Origin: Mitsuaria sp. WAJ17
Lineage (GTDB): Bacteria; Pseudomonadota; Gammaproteobacteria; Burkholderiales; Burkholderiaceae_C
NCBI RefSeq assembly: GCF_014174515.1
Contig: NZ_JACJUG010000012.1
Span: 97,192 to 161,191 of the forward strand
DNA: 64,000 nt
Reading direction: 5' to 3'
Both the position numbers and the translations under genes were made by a program. Below the pieces are notes generated by a model, which was not told where the DNA came from, made no database searches, and saw only the letters and a list, made by a program, of their open reading frames with translations. Positions 44,846 through 56,753 of the stretch are shown here, one piece after another (the stretch's first letter is position 1; the number at the start of each line of letters is the position of its first letter).

Positions 44846-45064
44846 ATGAATTCCCAGGCTTCGGGAACGGTCAACCCGTTCGACGACGATCGCCACAGCT
44901 TCCTCGTTCTCGTGAATCAGCGCGGCGAATACAGCCTCTGGCCCACGTTTGCCGCTGAACCAATGGGTTGGATGCGCGTTCATGGCCCAGATTCCAGGGG
45001 CGCCTGCATGGACTGGATCGACAGTCATTGGACGGCGCTGCAGAACGCTGCCGCCCTGCATTGA
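44846..45064 (+). CDS. MbtH-like NRPS activator
   Basis: The protein has 72 residues; the ATG at 44846 follows AAAGGA. It shows the family pattern NPFDDDRHSFLVLVNQRGEY, SLWPTF, GWMRVHGP and CMDWIDSHWT. MbtH proteins bind and activate adenylation domains; the NRPS gene starts 9 bases downstream. It is called ybdZ in enterobactin clusters. Confidence 0.93.
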   Translation: MNSQASGTVNPFDDDRHSFLVLVNQRGEYSLWPTFAAEPMGWMRVHGPDSRGACMDWIDSHWTALQNAAALH

Positions 45065-45073
45065 GGAGCGGGC

Positions 45074-48000
45074 ATGCAACACGACACCTTGCTCGCCCCT
45101 TCTGGCTCAGCGCCTGACACCGCCTCCGCGCTCAACGGCCAGTGGATCGCGCTGCCGCTGGTGGCTGCCCAGCCCGGCATCTGGATGGCCGAGCAGACGG
45201 CTGCGCAGCCCGGTTCGGCCTACACCATTGCGCACTGCGTAGCGCTGAGCGGGCCGCTGAACCCCGATGCCATGATCTGGGCCATGCGCCAGGGCCTGGC
45301 GGAGGCACAGACCCTGCACGCCCGCTACGAGCCGTGCGAGGACGGCACAGTGCTGCAAAAGCTCCCGCAGTCCCTGCCGCTCGACGACGTAGCGCCGCCC
45401 GTGCTGCTGGACTGGCAACAGGCGCCCGACGCCAGCGCGCGCGCCGAGGCCTGGATGGCGCAGGACATCGCCCAGCCCCGCGATCTCACCGACTTCCGGC
45501 AGGCCTACTGCCACGCCCTGATCCGCATGCCGGATCTGGCGGGCGTCGCCCAGTGGTGGTGGTACTTGCGCTGCCATCACCTGGCCCTGGATGGCTACAG
45601 CTTCACCGCGCTGACGCGCCGGATCGCTGCCCTGTATCGAAGCCGGCGCGAGGCCCAGGCTCCCGATGCCGCCCCCTGGGTCGGCGCTGCGGCCGTGCTG
45701 CAGGAGTACCAGGCCTACGAGGCATCGCCTGCCTTCGAGGCCGACCGCCAGTTCTGGGCTGCGTATGGCGAGGCGCTGCCGGCGGCGGCAGGACTGTCCA
45801 CCCGCGCCCGGGCGGAGCAGGCCCCCTCCGCCACAGTGAACCGCCAGGACCTGACACTGCCGCTGGAGCGCCTGGAGGCCCTGCGCGCCCTGATCGAGTC
45901 GGACGATCGGGCCCGCCAGGCGCGCCTGACGGCGGCCGACCTGCTGCAGGCCGCGATGGCGGCCTACCTCGGACGCTGGACAGGCCTGGACCTGGTGCTG
46001 GGCGTGCCCTTCATGCGGCGCCTGGGCTCGGTAGCCCTGCAGGCGCTGCTGCCGGTCGTCAACGTTCTGCCCGTGCGCCTGTCGCTGGAGCCGGGTATGG
46101 ACTGGATCGCCGCCGCCGTCGCGTTCAGGAAGGCCCTGCTGACCGTGCGCCCGCACCAGCGATATGCGGCGGAGCAGGTGCAGCGCGACCTGCATCGGCT
46201 GGGTGCCGGGCGGCGCCTGTATGGGCCGGTGCTGAACCACAAGCTCTTCGATCTGACGCTGGACCTGGGCGAGGTCAGCGGCGCGGTCCGGCATCTGGCA
46301 ACGGGCCCGGTGGATGAGCTCGAGATGAGCCTCATGGTCCACCCCGATCGCGTGCAGCTGGAGTTGCGGGCCTCGCCGGCCTGTCACGACGAGGCCGATC
46401 TCGCCGAACACGCCGGCCGGCTGGCGCAGTGGCTGGACGCCTGGTTCGCCCAGCCAGCGCTTCGGCTGCGGGAGCTGCCCTGGTGCACGGCGGCCGAGCA
46501 GGCGCGAATCCAGTCCTGGTCCGCAGGCCCTCAGCCGGCTGCAGACAGTGCCTCAGCCCTCGCGCTTCCTCAGGCACTGGCACAGCAGGCCCTGCTGCAT
46601 CCGCAGCAGACCGCCGTGGTCTTCCAGGACGCCTCGCTGAGCTTCGGCGAGCTGCATGGGCGGCTGCGCACCCTGAGTGTCTGGCTGAGAACCCAGGGGG
46701 CCGGGAGAGGGACGGTGGTGGCACTGGGGCTGCCGCGGGGCATCGATGCCCTGGTCGGTTTGCTGGCCATTCTGGACAGCGGTGCCACGTTGCTGCCCCT
46801 GGACCTGGACCACCCCGCCGAGCGCCTGGGCTGGATGTGCGAGGACGCCCGCCCGTTGCTGGTGCTGACCCTGGAAGCGGTGCTCGATGTGTTCCCGCCG
46901 GCGCTGCGCCGGGTGAACCTGGACGATGCCGAGGTCCGCGCACAGTTGGGCCGGTGCCCGGCACAGGACGATCTCCACGGGCCGCAGCCGGACGACGTGG
47001 CCTGCATCATCTTCACCTCCGGCAGCACGGGCCGGCCCAAGGGCGTGATGAACACTCATGGCGCCTTGATGAACCTGCTGGCGGCGCACCGTCCGACCTT
47101 GTACGAGCCCGCGCAGCAAGCCGTGTCCCAGCGCCATGGCGGCCGGCGGCTGCGGGCGGCGCACACGCATGCCTTCTCCTTCGATTCCTCCTGGTTGCAG
47201 CTCTTCTGGCTGGCCCTGGGCCAGGAGCTGCATCTGATCGACGACGACACGCGACGCGATGCGCATGCGCTGGCCGCGCAGATCCGCCGTCAGGGGCTCG
47301 ACGCCCTGGACCTGCCGCCTTCCTTCCTGGCCCAGATGATGGGGGAAGGGCTGTTCGATCCCGCCGCGCATCAGCCCACCCTGGTGCTGATCGGTGGCGA
47401 GGCAGCGCCGGCCGCGCTCTGGCAGCAGCTGCGCGCCGTGCCAGGTCTGCAGTCCCACAACCTGTACGGCCCCACGGAGAACACGGTCGATACCTTGCGC
47501 GCCCTGATCGAGAAGCATGAGGCGCCCGTCGTCGGCCGGCCGATCGCGGGCGTGCGGGTCCATGTGCTGGACAGCTGGCTGCAGCCGGTGCCCGTGGGCG
47601 CGGTGGGCGAGCTTTACATCGCCGGGGCCGGCCTGGCGCGCGGCTACCTGGCCCGCCCAGGGCTCACGGCCAGCCGCTTCGTGGCCGATCCTTTCGCCCC
47701 GGCAGGCACGGCGACGCGCATGTACCGCAGCGGCGACCTCGTGCGATGGACGGCCCAGGGCCAGCTCGAGTACCTGGGGCGCAGCGATGACCAGGTCAAG
47801 GTGCGCGGCTACCGGGTGGAGCTGGGCGAGGTCGAGCGCGTGCTGTCCCTGCTGCCCGAGGTGGAGAGCGCCCTGGTGCTGCCGCAGGCGGTGCATGGGA
47901 CGCAGCGCCTGCTGGCCTACTGCGTGGTGCCAGGTCTTGACCCTACCGGGCGACTGCAGCGCGGCAGCGATTTGCGCGCGCGGCTGCGGGAACTGCTGCC

Positions 48001-51000
48001 GGAGTACATGGTCCCCGCGGCGCTGACGGTGCTGGACAGCTTCCCCCGCAACGTCAGTGGCAAGATCGACCGTCAGCGCCTGCCCGCGCCGCAGTTCCCA
48101 TCTTCGCAGGCCCTGCCGGCCACGCCACAGGAGGCGCTGGTTTGCGCGGCCATGGCCCAGGTCTTGCAGCGGGCCTCGGTGGGACCGGACGAGGACTTCT
48201 TCCAGCAGGGCGGTGACAGCATCTCCGCCATCATGCTGTGCGCAGCGCTGCGCCGCCAGGGCTGGGTGCTGACGCCGCGGCAGGTCTTCATGCTGGCAAG
48301 GCCACAGGGCATGGCCGCGGCGCTGCAAGCGCTGGGCGCCGATTCTCCAGGCGCCATGAGGGCGACGCCAGTGCTCGCGCCTGAGCTGGCCGATGTCCTT
48401 CGGGCCCGGCACGGTGAATTTTCGGCCGCGCTGCCGCTCCTACCCTTGCAGAAGGGCATGCTCTTCCAGACCCTGCTGGCCCAGGACCAGGCCGGCAGGG
48501 CCTCCGTCGTCGAGGGCGGCTATGCGGCCTTCACCCGCCTGCGCCTGCAAGGCCCCCTGGACAGCGCACGCCTGCGTCGCGCCCTGGACGCCGTGCTGAG
48601 CCGCCATCGCCAGTTGGCGGGCCTCTTCGATCCGCATCCTGATCTGCAGTCCGGCGCCGAGCCCCTGTTCCTGATGCCGGCGCAGGGCGCCCGCCTGCAT
48701 TGGCCCTGGCAACAGCAAGACCTCTCCGGGCAGCCCGAGGCCGCACAGGCCGAGGCACTGGCAGACCTGCAGGCGCGCCTGCTGTCCCAGGGCCACTCGC
48801 CGCTGCGCTGGAGCGGCATGATCCAGGCAGTTCTGGTCCGCCACGACGAGACGCAGCACAGCCTGCTGCTCATGGTGCACCACCTCCTCATCGACGGCTG
48901 GTCAAGCCCTGTGCTGCTGCGGGACCTGCTCGCCGCCTACCGCGCCGACCCGGGGCCGTTGCCGGCCTTGCCGCGCCCTTATGCCGAGGTGCTGGGCCAG
49001 TTGGCCCGGCGCGAGCTCGGCGAAAGCCGGGCCTGGTGGCGCCAGGCCGTGCAAGGCCTGACCCCCACGCTGCTGTGCGAAGGCCGGCCAAGCCAGGGCG
49101 CCGTGGTGGAGCACAGCCTGCAGCTGGATCAGCCCCTGTCCGAAGCCCTCCGCCAGGCCCTGCGCCAGCGAGGCCTCACCCTGCATGTGTTGATGCAGGG
49201 GCTGTGGGCGATGGCGCTGTCGTCCCTGACAGGGCGGGACCACCTGGTCTTCGGAACGCCGGTCTCCGGCCGAAGCGCGGCGGTGGAAGGCATTGCGGAT
49301 CAGGTCGGACTCTTCCTGAACACCTTGCCCGTCGAGGTGCGGCTGCAGCCGGACCAGGCCTTGTGGCCCCAGCTCGACGTCCTGCAGGCAGGGCATGCCG
49401 AGCGCATGGCCCATGATGGCGTGGGGCTGGCCGAAATCCAGCAGATGGCCGGCGGTGCGCTGTTCGACACGCTGCTGGTCGTCGAGAACTACCCGGACCA
49501 TGACTACCTGACCGAACCGCTGCCCGCCCCCGATGGAGCGCAGGGTCAGGTCTTGCGTGTGGCGGAGGTGCATAACCGCGGCACCAGTCACTATCCGCTG
49601 GCCCTGCTGGTCCTGCCCGGCGAGCGGCTCACCCTGCTGCTGGAAGACCGTGGCGCCGTGGGCGATGCACCGGCGATGCTGGAGCGCATCGAACAATGGC
49701 TGTCCCTGCTGCTGGCTCAGCCTGCGCTGCCGTTGTGCCGCTATCCGCTGCAGATTCCCCGGGAGAGCCGCTTCATCGAGGCCGTCAACGACACCACGCA
49801 TGAGGTTCCCGATCACACGCTGCGCTCCTGGCTGGCGGCGCAGGCCCAGTACAGCCCTGACAGCACGGCCCTGGTCGATGACTCGCTGCGCCTGAGCCAT
49901 GCCGAGGTGCGGCACCAGGTCTGCGCGCTGGCGGCAGAGCTGCAGGCCCTGGGCGCTGGCCCGGGCCGCATCGTGGCCGTTGCGCTGCCACGCTCGGTGC
50001 GCCTGAGCCTGGCCCTGATGGCGGTGATCGAGGCGGGCGCCGCTTACCTGCCGCTGGACCTCGGCTACCCCGAGGACCGCCTTCGCTTCATGCTGGAGGA
50101 CGCCGCGCCGGCCGTGCTGATCAGCACCGGCGAGCACATGCCCCGCCTGCTGGCTGCACCGCCGCAGGCCGGCACGGGGCCCCGCCCGTTGATCTATGAG
50201 ACTCTCCGCCCGGGCCATGCCGCACCTGTGATCAAGGTCGCCCTGCAGGCGAGCGATCCGGCCTACCTCATCTATACGTCGGGCACCACTGGCAGGCCCA
50301 AGGGCGCGCTGGTGAGCCACCGCGCCATCGTCAACCGGCTGGCCTGGATGCAGTGGGCCTATCCGTTGGGCCCGCAGGATGTGGTGCTGCAGAAGACACC
50401 CTGCGGCTTCGATGTCTCGGTGTGGGAGTTCTTCTGGCCGCTGCTGGCGGGTGCACAGCTTGTGATGGCGCCGCCGGACAGCCACAAGGATCCTGCGGTG
50501 TTGCTGCGGCTGATCGAGCAGAGGCGCGTCAGTTGCCTGCACTTCGTTCCCTCCATGCTGGCAGTCTTCGACGAGCACCTGGGCTCGTTGACGCCGCACC
50601 GCGTGGCCTCTGCCTGTGCCAGCCTGCGCCTGGTGTTCTGCAGCGGCGAGGCGCTGCCCAGGGCGCTGGCTCGCGAGTTCACGGCCCGGCTGCCCGTCGC
50701 CCTGCACAACCTGTACGGTCCCACCGAAGCGGCAGTGGACGTGAGCTACCACCCCGCCTTTGGCATGGGGCTGGCGCCAGACCGCCCTGGCGTACCGATA
50801 GGCCGCCCGGTCTGGAACACCCGGCTGCAGGTGCTGGATGCCTGGCTGCGCCCCGTGCCTGTTGGGGGGGTGGGCGAGCTCTATCTGGGCGGTGTGCAGC
50901 TGGCCCGCGGCTACCTGGGCCGGCCGGCGCTCACCGCCAGCCGCTTCGTGGCCAGCCCCTTCGGGGAGGGCGAGCGTCTCTATCGCACGGGCGATCTGGT

Positions 51001-52474
51001 CCGTTGGCTGCCCGGCGGCGAACTGGAGTACTTGGGGCGCAGTGACGACCAGCTCAAGCTGCGCGGCCAGCGGGTCGAGCTGGGCGAGATCGAGCAGTGC
51101 CTGTTGGCCCAGCCGGGCGTGGCACAGGCCGCCGTGCAGGCGGTGGTGCTGAACGACAGCGAAGCCAGTGTTGCCGTCGGCGACCAGCGCCAGCTGGTCG
51201 CCTATGTGGTGCCCGAGGAGGGCCAGGCGCTGGACACCGAGACCCTGCGCCGCGCCCTGGCCCAGGCCCTGCCGGCGCACATGGTGCCGGTGAGCTGCCA
51301 GCACCTGGATGCCTTGCCTCTGAGTCCCAATGGCAAGCTGGACCGAAGGGCGCTGCCCAGACCCGTCCTACGGGCGGGGCCAGGTCTTGCCTCACGGGCT
51401 CCCATCCTTGGGTTGGAAAGCCGCCTGGCCGAGGTCTTTGCCAGCGTGCTGGGGCGGGAGGCTGTCGGGGCCGAGGACGACTTCTTCGCGCTGGGCGGCC
51501 ATTCGCTGCTGGCCATGCGGCTGGCGGGGGAGATCCGCCGGGTGTTGCAACGGCCGGTCCCGGTGGGCCAGATCATGCTCACGCCCACCGTCGCCGGCCT
51601 CGCCGAGGCACTGCAGCGAGAACTCCTTCCCCAGGACTTCGGCGCAGACGGCTTTGCGCCTGTGCTGCGGTTGCGGCAAGGGCAGGGCACGCCCCTGTGG
51701 TGCTTCTACCCGGGCTCCGGCTTTGCCTGGCAGTACGCGGTGCTGGCGCGCCACATCAGCGGCGACCGTCCGGTGCTTGGCTTGCAGTCACCCAGGCCGG
51801 CCGGTCTCATCGCCACCAGCGCGGACATGGAGGAGCTGGTCAGCGCGCAGTTGGCCCTGATCCGGGAGATCCAGCCTGACGGGCCCTACGACCTGCTCGG
51901 CTACTCGTTGGGCGGCACGGTGGCCTACGGCGTGGCCGTGAAGCTGCGCGAGGCCGGCCAGCGCGTGCGCTTCCTGGGCCTGTTGGACACCTATCCCGCC
52001 GAGGTGCACGACTGGTCGGACCCGCAGGGCGCGCAAGCCGCACTGGGCGCCGAGCGCGAGCAGACCCTGGTCCTGGATCAGGCCTTTGCAGACGAGCCGG
52101 CGCCGGATCAGGAGCAGGGCAGCGAAGCCGCGGAACTCCAGGCCTTGATGCAGCGCGAGAAGCAGGCCCTGCTGAACCAGATCTTCGCCAACTACCAGGA
52201 CGCGGTGCGCCTGCTGTCGCGTGCGCGGACCCCGCGCTACGACGGCCGGGTGACGCTCTTCGTGGCCGAGCGCTCGCTGCCGGCTTACATCGACCCCAAG
52301 CAGGCCTGGGTTGGGCTCGTTGGGCGGCTGGACATGCACCGGCTGCCGGACTGCAGCCATGAAGACATCCTCTCCCCGCAGCACCTGCAGACGCTGGGCC
52401 CGCGGATCGACCACCTTCTGGCACAGGCCGTCGCCGACGACACCCAGCCAACACCCAACGGACAAGCGACATGA
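45074..52474 (+). CDS. Dimodular NRPS C-A-PCP-C-A-PCP-TE for a catechol siderophore
   Basis: The protein has 2466 residues, about twice EntF. C1 occupies about 1-445 (HHLALDG near 167), A1 about 490-1000, PCP1 about 1015-1080 (QQGGDSISA), C2 about 1110-1540 (HHLLIDG near 1268), A2 about 1585-2095, PCP2 about 2105-2170 (LGGHSLLA) and TE about 2190-2450 (GYSLGG near 2275). A2 has [26 protein letters not shown] and [14 protein letters not shown], as in serine-loading EntF. A1 reads [26 protein letters not shown] and [12 protein letters not shown]; by anchoring this gives D235 S236 W239 D278 L299 G301 L322 V330 D331. Its two extra acidic residues suggest a cationic amino acid. There is no epimerase domain, so the L form is expected. 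The likely product is a DHB-L-cationic-L-Ser oligomer closed by the TE. Confidence 0.9.
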   Translation: MQHDTLLAPSGSAPDTASALNGQWIALPLVAAQPGIWMAEQTAAQPGSAYTIAHCVALSGPLNPDAMIWAMRQGLAEAQTLHARYEPCEDGTVLQKLPQSLPLDDVAPPVLLDWQQAPDASARAEAWMAQDIAQPRDLTDFRQAYCHALIRMPDLAGVAQWWWYLRCHHLALDGYSFTALTRRIAALYRSRREAQAPDAAPWVGAAAVLQEYQAYEASPAFEADRQFWAAYGEALPAAAGLSTRARAEQAPSATVNRQDLTLPLERLEALRALIESDDRARQARLTAADLLQAAMAAYLGRWTGLDLVLGVPFMRRLGSVALQALLPVVNVLPVRLSLEPGMDWIAAAVAFRKALLTVRPHQRYAAEQVQRDLHRLGAGRRLYGPVLNHKLFDLTLDLGEVSGAVRHLATGPVDELEMSLMVHPDRVQLELRASPACHDEADLAEHAGRLAQWLDAWFAQPALRLRELPWCTAAEQARIQSWSAGPQPAADSASALALPQALAQQALLHPQQTAVVFQDASLSFGELHGRLRTLSVWLRTQGAGRGTVVALGLPRGIDALVGLLAILDSGATLLPLDLDHPAERLGWMCEDARPLLVLTLEAVLDVFPPALRRVNLDDAEVRAQLGRCPAQDDLHGPQPDDVACIIFTSGSTGRPKGVMNTHGALMNLLAAHRPTLYEPAQQAVSQRHGGRRLRAAHTHAFSFDSSWLQLFWLALGQELHLIDDDTRRDAHALAAQIRRQGLDALDLPPSFLAQMMGEGLFDPAAHQPTLVLIGGEAAPAALWQQLRAVPGLQSHNLYGPTENTVDTLRALIEKHEAPVVGRPIAGVRVHVLDSWLQPVPVGAVGELYIAGAGLARGYLARPGLTASRFVADPFAPAGTATRMYRSGDLVRWTAQGQLEYLGRSDDQVKVRGYRVELGEVERVLSLLPEVESALVLPQAVHGTQRLLAYCVVPGLDPTGRLQRGSDLRARLRELLPEYMVPAALTVLDSFPRNVSGKIDRQRLPAPQFPSSQALPATPQEALVCAAMAQVLQRASVGPDEDFFQQGGDSISAIMLCAALRRQGWVLTPRQVFMLARPQGMAAALQALGADSPGAMRATPVLAPELADVLRARHGEFSAALPLLPLQKGMLFQTLLAQDQAGRASVVEGGYAAFTRLRLQGPLDSARLRRALDAVLSRHRQLAGLFDPHPDLQSGAEPLFLMPAQGARLHWPWQQQDLSGQPEAAQAEALADLQARLLSQGHSPLRWSGMIQAVLVRHDETQHSLLLMVHHLLIDGWSSPVLLRDLLAAYRADPGPLPALPRPYAEVLGQLARRELGESRAWWRQAVQGLTPTLLCEGRPSQGAVVEHSLQLDQPLSEALRQALRQRGLTLHVLMQGLWAMALSSLTGRDHLVFGTPVSGRSAAVEGIADQVGLFLNTLPVEVRLQPDQALWPQLDVLQAGHAERMAHDGVGLAEIQQMAGGALFDTLLVVENYPDHDYLTEPLPAPDGAQGQVLRVAEVHNRGTSHYPLALLVLPGERLTLLLEDRGAVGDAPAMLERIEQWLSLLLAQPALPLCRYPLQIPRESRFIEAVNDTTHEVPDHTLRSWLAAQAQYSPDSTALVDDSLRLSHAEVRHQVCALAAELQALGAGPGRIVAVALPRSVRLSLALMAVIEAGAAYLPLDLGYPEDRLRFMLEDAAPAVLISTGEHMPRLLAAPPQAGTGPRPLIYETLRPGHAAPVIKVALQASDPAYLIYTSGTTGRPKGALVSHRAIVNRLAWMQWAYPLGPQDVVLQKTPCGFDVSVWEFFWPLLAGAQLVMAPPDSHKDPAVLLRLIEQRRVSCLHFVPSMLAVFDEHLGSLTPHRVASACASLRLVFCSGEALPRALAREFTARLPVALHNLYGPTEAAVDVSYHPAFGMGLAPDRPGVPIGRPVWNTRLQVLDAWLRPVPVGGVGELYLGGVQLARGYLGRPALTASRFVASPFGEGERLYRTGDLVRWLPGGELEYLGRSDDQLKLRGQRVELGEIEQCLLAQPGVAQAAVQAVVLNDSEASVAVGDQRQLVAYVVPEEGQALDTETLRRALAQALPAHMVPVSCQHLDALPLSPNGKLDRRALPRPVLRAGPGLASRAPILGLESRLAEVFASVLGREAVGAEDDFFALGGHSLLAMRLAGEIRRVLQRPVPVGQIMLTPTVAGLAEALQRELLPQDFGADGFAPVLRLRQGQGTPLWCFYPGSGFAWQYAVLARHISGDRPVLGLQSPRPAGLIATSADMEELVSAQLALIREIQPDGPYDLLGYSLGGTVAYGVAVKLREAGQRVRFLGLLDTYPAEVHDWSDPQGAQAALGAEREQTLVLDQAFADEPAPDQEQGSEAAELQALMQREKQALLNQIFANYQDAVRLLSRARTPRYDGRVTLFVAERSLPAYIDPKQAWVGLVGRLDMHRLPDCSHEDILSPQHLQTLGPRIDHLLAQAVADDTQPTPNGQAT
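49543..49556 (+). repeat. Dispersed 14-mer GGGTCAGGTCTTGC, copy 5
   Basis: Exact copy inside the NRPS gene (C2 domain), encoding Gly-Gln-Val-Leu. One-mismatch copies lie nearby at 49051-49064 (minus) and 51377-51390 (plus). Confidence 0.7.
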
Positions 52475-53742
52475 GCAATACCGCCACCCCAAGCCGCCCC
52501 AGCCTGGACTGGGGCCTGCTGGCCCGCAACCCGCACTTCCGCCATGTGTTCATCGCCCGCAGCATTTCGCTCCTGGGCCTGGGCTTCCTCGCGGTGGCCG
52601 TGCCGCTGCAGGTCTTTCAGCTCAGCGGCGACAGCGGTGCCGTCGGCCTGGCCATGGCGTTGGAGGGCGCCGGGATGTTCTTCGGCCTGCTGGCCGGCGG
52701 CGTGCTGGCGGATCGCCATGACCGCAAGCGCCTGATCCTGCTGGCCCGCTGTGCCTGCGGCTTGGGCTTCCTGGGCCTGGCCGTCAATGCCTGGGCGGCG
52801 AGCATCTTGCCCCGGCCGCTGGTGCTGGGCATGGTCTACGCGCTGGCAGCCTGGGACGGGCTGTTCGGTGCCATCGGCGTCACGGCCTTGCTGGCGGCCA
52901 TGCCCGAGCTGGTCGGTCGCGAAAACCTGCTGCAGGCCCGGGCCTTGAGCATGTTGAGCATGCGGCTGGCCACCGTGGGTTCGCCCGCGCTGGGCGGCGC
53001 GCTGATCGCTGCCTGGGGCGTGGCCTGGAACTACCTCCTGGCCGCGGTGGCCACGGCCCTGACCCTGCTGCCGCTGTTGCGCCTGCCACGCATGCGCCCG
53101 CAGATGGTGGATGACAAGCACCCGCTGCGCGCGCTGGCTGAAGGCATGCGCTACCTGATCCGCAACAAGGTGGTGGCCGGCGTGGTGCTGGTGGGCAGCC
53201 TGGTCAGCTTCACGACCGCTGTCCGCGCGCTGTTCCCGGCACTGTCGGAGCAGGCCTTCGGGGGCGGTGCGCTGAAGCTGGGCCTGATGTACTCGGCCGT
53301 GCCGCTGGGCGCGGCGCTGTCGGCCTGGCTCAGCGGCTGGGCGCAGCGCGTGGAGCGACCCGGGCTGGTCCTTCAAGGGCTGGGCCTGGCCGCCTTCGCC
53401 TGCCTCATGGCCCTGGGCATGAACCGCTCCTTCGTGCTGGCCCTGCTCCTGCTGGCGGTGTTCGGGGCCCTGGTGTCGCTGGCCGGGCTGCTGCAGTACG
53501 CCCTGGTGCAGGGCCACACGCCGGACGCCTATCTGGGCCGCGTCAACGGCCTGTGGAGCGCGCAGGACGCCCTGGGCGATTCCGTCGGCACCGTGGCCAT
53601 CGGACTGCTGGCCCAGACGCTCTCGCCGCTGGGCGGCGTGGCAGCCGTCGGCGCCGCCGGCCTGGCCCTGGGGCTCTGGGCGCTCGCACGCCTGCCCGGC
53701 CTGCGCGAGGCAGGGGCCGAGGCGGCATCGCCACAGGCATGA
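52471..53742 (+). CDS. entS: Siderophore exporter, MFS family (EntS-like)
   Basis: The protein has 423 residues with about twelve membrane segments. The N-terminus [20 protein letters not shown] and the loop [19 protein letters not shown] match EntS-type exporters. Its ATG overlaps the NRPS stop. It should carry the finished catechol siderophore across the inner membrane. Confidence 0.88.
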   Translation: MSNTATPSRPSLDWGLLARNPHFRHVFIARSISLLGLGFLAVAVPLQVFQLSGDSGAVGLAMALEGAGMFFGLLAGGVLADRHDRKRLILLARCACGLGFLGLAVNAWAASILPRPLVLGMVYALAAWDGLFGAIGVTALLAAMPELVGRENLLQARALSMLSMRLATVGSPALGGALIAAWGVAWNYLLAAVATALTLLPLLRLPRMRPQMVDDKHPLRALAEGMRYLIRNKVVAGVVLVGSLVSFTTAVRALFPALSEQAFGGGALKLGLMYSAVPLGAALSAWLSGWAQRVERPGLVLQGLGLAAFACLMALGMNRSFVLALLLLAVFGALVSLAGLLQYALVQGHTPDAYLGRVNGLWSAQDALGDSVGTVAIGLLAQTLSPLGGVAAVGAAGLALGLWALARLPGLREAGAEAASPQA

Positions 53743-53841
53743 CCCGAGGGCCTGCAGCCCCCATGGCTGCAGGCCCGCCCGATTCCTCACTGCGCAGGCC
53801 CTTGCCGCGCAGTGGACAACCCAGACGAAAGAAGGTGACCC

Positions 53842-55077
53842 ATGTTGACTACCACCCGAAGACCTGGCGCGGCCCCGCAGCACGCAGGCTCGCAGGACCC
53901 GCAGGCCCCCGCAGTTCCGGAGCAGGCATTCGTGTTCAGCTCGCCGCATCGCTGCCTGGTCGCGCGGGGCAGCCTGCGGCGCATCGAGCATCCGGTGCAT
54001 GCGCAGGCCGGCGAAGGGCGCGACCCGTCCACCGCGTTTCTGGCGACGGTCCAGCAGGCCCTGGACCAGGCCCGGCAGCTGGGGCAGCGCCATCCGCTCG
54101 TCCTGGGAGCCATTCCCTTTGACACGCGCCAGCCCTCGACCCTCGTGGTGCCCCGCGAGGTGGAGTTCATCGATCGCGAGGTCCTGATGTCGCGCGCCCG
54201 CTCCCAGCCCCTGCATGCGCGCGTCGCTGCAGCGCGCAGCATCCCCGACCAGCAGCGCTTCAAGCAGGGCGTCCGTCAGGCCATTGCCAACTTCCAGCAC
54301 AGCAGCATCCGCAAGGCCGTGCTGTCCCGCCTCTGCGAGATCGAGCTGGAACAGGCGCCGGACACTGAGCAGCTGCTGGCCAACCTCATGGTCCAGAACC
54401 CGGCGGCCTATCACTTCCGCCTGCCGATGGGAGACGGTTCCGAGCTGGTCGGCGCCAGCCCCGAGTTGCTGCTGCGACTGCAGGACCAGCGGGTCGAGAC
54501 CTTCCCGCTGGCGGGCACGGCAGCACGGCAGGCCGCGTCCGCGGATGACGATGCGGTGGCCCGACGCCTGCGGGCCTCCAGCAAGGACCTCCATGAGCAC
54601 CGCCTGGTGGTGGCGGACATCCAGGAACGCCTGCGCCCGCTGTGCGATGTGCTGGACGTCCCGGCCGAGCCCTCGCTCGTGGCCACGCCGCAGTTGTGGC
54701 ACCTGGGCACGCCCATCTCGGGCCGACTCAAGGCAGGGGAGGCAGCGCCGCTGGCTGCGCTGGACCTGGCCTGCCGGCTGCACCCCACGCCCGCGGTCTG
54801 TGGCTTTCCCCGACTGAAGGCACGGCAGTTGGTGCAGCTGATCGAGTCCTTCGAGCGCGGCCCCTTCACCGGTATCGTGGGCTGGTGCGATGCCCAGGGG
54901 CAGGGCGAATGGGTGGTCACCATCCGCTGCGCCACGGTGCAGGCCCGTCAGCTGCGGCTCTTCGCCGGCGTGGGCGTAGTCGAGGCCTCCTGCCCCGATG
55001 CCGAGTGGGCGGAAACCCAGGCCAAGCTGGGCACCATGCTGCGCGCCATCGGCCTAGGCCCGGAGGTGCTGGCATGA
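53842..55077 (+). CDS. entC: Isochorismate synthase
   Basis: The protein has 411 residues. It converts chorismate to isochorismate, the first step to 2,3-dihydroxybenzoate. The chorismate-binding fold is shown by IRKAVLSRLCEIEL, GASPELLLRLQDQRVETFPL, AGTAARQ, SSKDLHEHRLVVADIQERL, LHPTPAVCGFPR and the closing FAGVGVVEASCPDAEWAETQ. It is preceded by a 99-base gap, the largest within this part of the operon, with no terminator. Confidence 0.93.
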   Translation: MLTTTRRPGAAPQHAGSQDPQAPAVPEQAFVFSSPHRCLVARGSLRRIEHPVHAQAGEGRDPSTAFLATVQQALDQARQLGQRHPLVLGAIPFDTRQPSTLVVPREVEFIDREVLMSRARSQPLHARVAAARSIPDQQRFKQGVRQAIANFQHSSIRKAVLSRLCEIELEQAPDTEQLLANLMVQNPAAYHFRLPMGDGSELVGASPELLLRLQDQRVETFPLAGTAARQAASADDDAVARRLRASSKDLHEHRLVVADIQERLRPLCDVLDVPAEPSLVATPQLWHLGTPISGRLKAGEAAPLAALDLACRLHPTPAVCGFPRLKARQLVQLIESFERGPFTGIVGWCDAQGQGEWVVTIRCATVQARQLRLFAGVGVVEASCPDAEWAETQAKLGTMLRAIGLGPEVLA

Positions 55078-56753
55078 GCGCGCTGCAAGCCCGGCCACCT
55101 GGCATCGAGTTCACGCCCTGGCCGCCCGAGCTGGCCCGTCAGTACCGGCAGGCCGGCTACTGGCTGGACCGTCCTCTTGATGCGCTGCTGGCGGACGGCC
55201 TTGCCATCGCGCCGGACGCCACCGCCCTGATCTGCGGCGAAGGGCAGTTCAGCTATCGCGACATGGCGCAGGCTGTTGAGCGCCTGGCTGCCAGCCTGTG
55301 GACCCGAGGGCTGCGCCGGCATGACACCGCGCTGGTCCAGCTGCCCAATGTGGCGGAGTTCTACCTCGTCTTCTTCGCGCTGCTTCGCCTTGGCGTGGTG
55401 CCGGTGAATGCCCTGTTCAGCCACAGGCGCCACGAGCTGCTGGCCTATGCGGCCCAGGTTCGGCCGCGGCTGCTGATCGCCGACCGAAGCCATGCGCTCT
55501 TTGCCGACGAGGCCTTCCTGACGGTTCTGCAGCAGGATCATCCACAGCTCGGACAGGTCCTGCTGCGGGGGGAGACCACCGGCCCGCGCAGCCTCGCGCA
55601 AGCCCTGGGCAGCCCCTTGCCGCCGACCTGGCCGGGCGATGCCGGACCCACGCCGGCAGACGAGGTGGCCTTCTTCCAGCTCTCAGGCGGCAGCACAGGC
55701 ACACCCAAGCTCATCCCCCGCACGCACAACGACTACGACTACAGCGTGCGCCGCAGCGCCGAGATCTGTCGCCTGAGCCCACGGACCCGCTATCTGTGCG
55801 CCTTGCCCGCGGCCCACAACTTCCCGCTGAGCTCGCCGGGCGCATTGGGTGTCTTCCACGCCGGCGGCTGTGTGGCGCTGGCCGGCAGTCCCGAGCCTCT
55901 GGCCTGCTTCGAGCTGATCGAGCGCCACCAGCTCACGATGACGGGCTTGGTGCCCTCGGCCGTCTCGCTGTGGATGCAGGCGGTACAGGACGAGCCCGCC
56001 CGGCGCCACCAGCTGCAGACGCTGAGCCTGCTTCAGGTTGGCGGCGCGAGCTTCGCCGAATCCCAGGCGCGGCGCGTCACCGAGGTTCTGGGCTGCCGAC
56101 TGCAGCAGGTCTTCGGCATGGCAGAGGGCCTGGTGAACTACACGCGGCTGGATGACGAGGAGGCCCGCATCCTGGGCACCCAGGGCCGCCCCATGAGCCC
56201 GGCCGACGAGGTCCAGGTGCGCGACCCCCAAGGACTGCCCTTGCCGCCGGGCGAGGTGGGCCTGCTCGCCACGCGCGGCCCTTACACCTTCCGCGGCTAC
56301 TACCGAAGCCCCGAGCACAACCAGCGCGTCTTCGATGCACAGGGCTTCTATTGCTCGGGGGACTTGGTGCGGCAGACGGCGCAGGGGGATCTGTGTGTGG
56401 TCGGCCGAGTCAAAGATCAGATCAACCGCGGCGGCGAAAAGATTGCCGCCGAGGAAGTCGAGGACCTGCTGCTGCGCCACGTCGATATCCGCCAGGTCGG
56501 CGTCATCGCCGTGCCCGACGAGCGCCTGGGTGAGAAGAGCTGCGCATGCTTCGCCAGCAGCCGCTCAGACCTCGACGCGCCGTCCCTGCGCCGCTTCCTG
56601 CGCGAGCAGGGCGTGGCCGACTACAAAGTGCCCGACCGCTTTGAGCGACTGCCGGCCCTGCCCCTGACCGCCGTCGGAAAGATCGACAAGCAGGCCCTGC
56701 GCGCGCTCATCGACAAAGCGGCGCCCCTTTCCCAAGCCAGAGAGACACCATGA
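55074..56753 (+). CDS. entE: 2,3-dihydroxybenzoate-AMP ligase
   Basis: The protein has 559 residues and its ATG overlaps the entC stop. It activates 2,3-dihydroxybenzoate and loads it onto EntB. Motifs are FFQLSGGSTGTPKLIPRTHN (ATP binding), LPAAHNFPLSSPGALG (aryl pocket, as in EntE/DhbE), QVFGMAEGLVNYTRLDD, YCSGDLVR, GRVKDQINRGGEKIAAEEVE and the catalytic lysine in LTAVGKIDKQAL. Confidence 0.95.
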   Translation: MSALQARPPGIEFTPWPPELARQYRQAGYWLDRPLDALLADGLAIAPDATALICGEGQFSYRDMAQAVERLAASLWTRGLRRHDTALVQLPNVAEFYLVFFALLRLGVVPVNALFSHRRHELLAYAAQVRPRLLIADRSHALFADEAFLTVLQQDHPQLGQVLLRGETTGPRSLAQALGSPLPPTWPGDAGPTPADEVAFFQLSGGSTGTPKLIPRTHNDYDYSVRRSAEICRLSPRTRYLCALPAAHNFPLSSPGALGVFHAGGCVALAGSPEPLACFELIERHQLTMTGLVPSAVSLWMQAVQDEPARRHQLQTLSLLQVGGASFAESQARRVTEVLGCRLQQVFGMAEGLVNYTRLDDEEARILGTQGRPMSPADEVQVRDPQGLPLPPGEVGLLATRGPYTFRGYYRSPEHNQRVFDAQGFYCSGDLVRQTAQGDLCVVGRVKDQINRGGEKIAAEEVEDLLLRHVDIRQVGVIAVPDERLGEKSCACFASSRSDLDAPSLRRFLREQGVADYKVPDRFERLPALPLTAVGKIDKQALRALIDKAAPLSQARETP

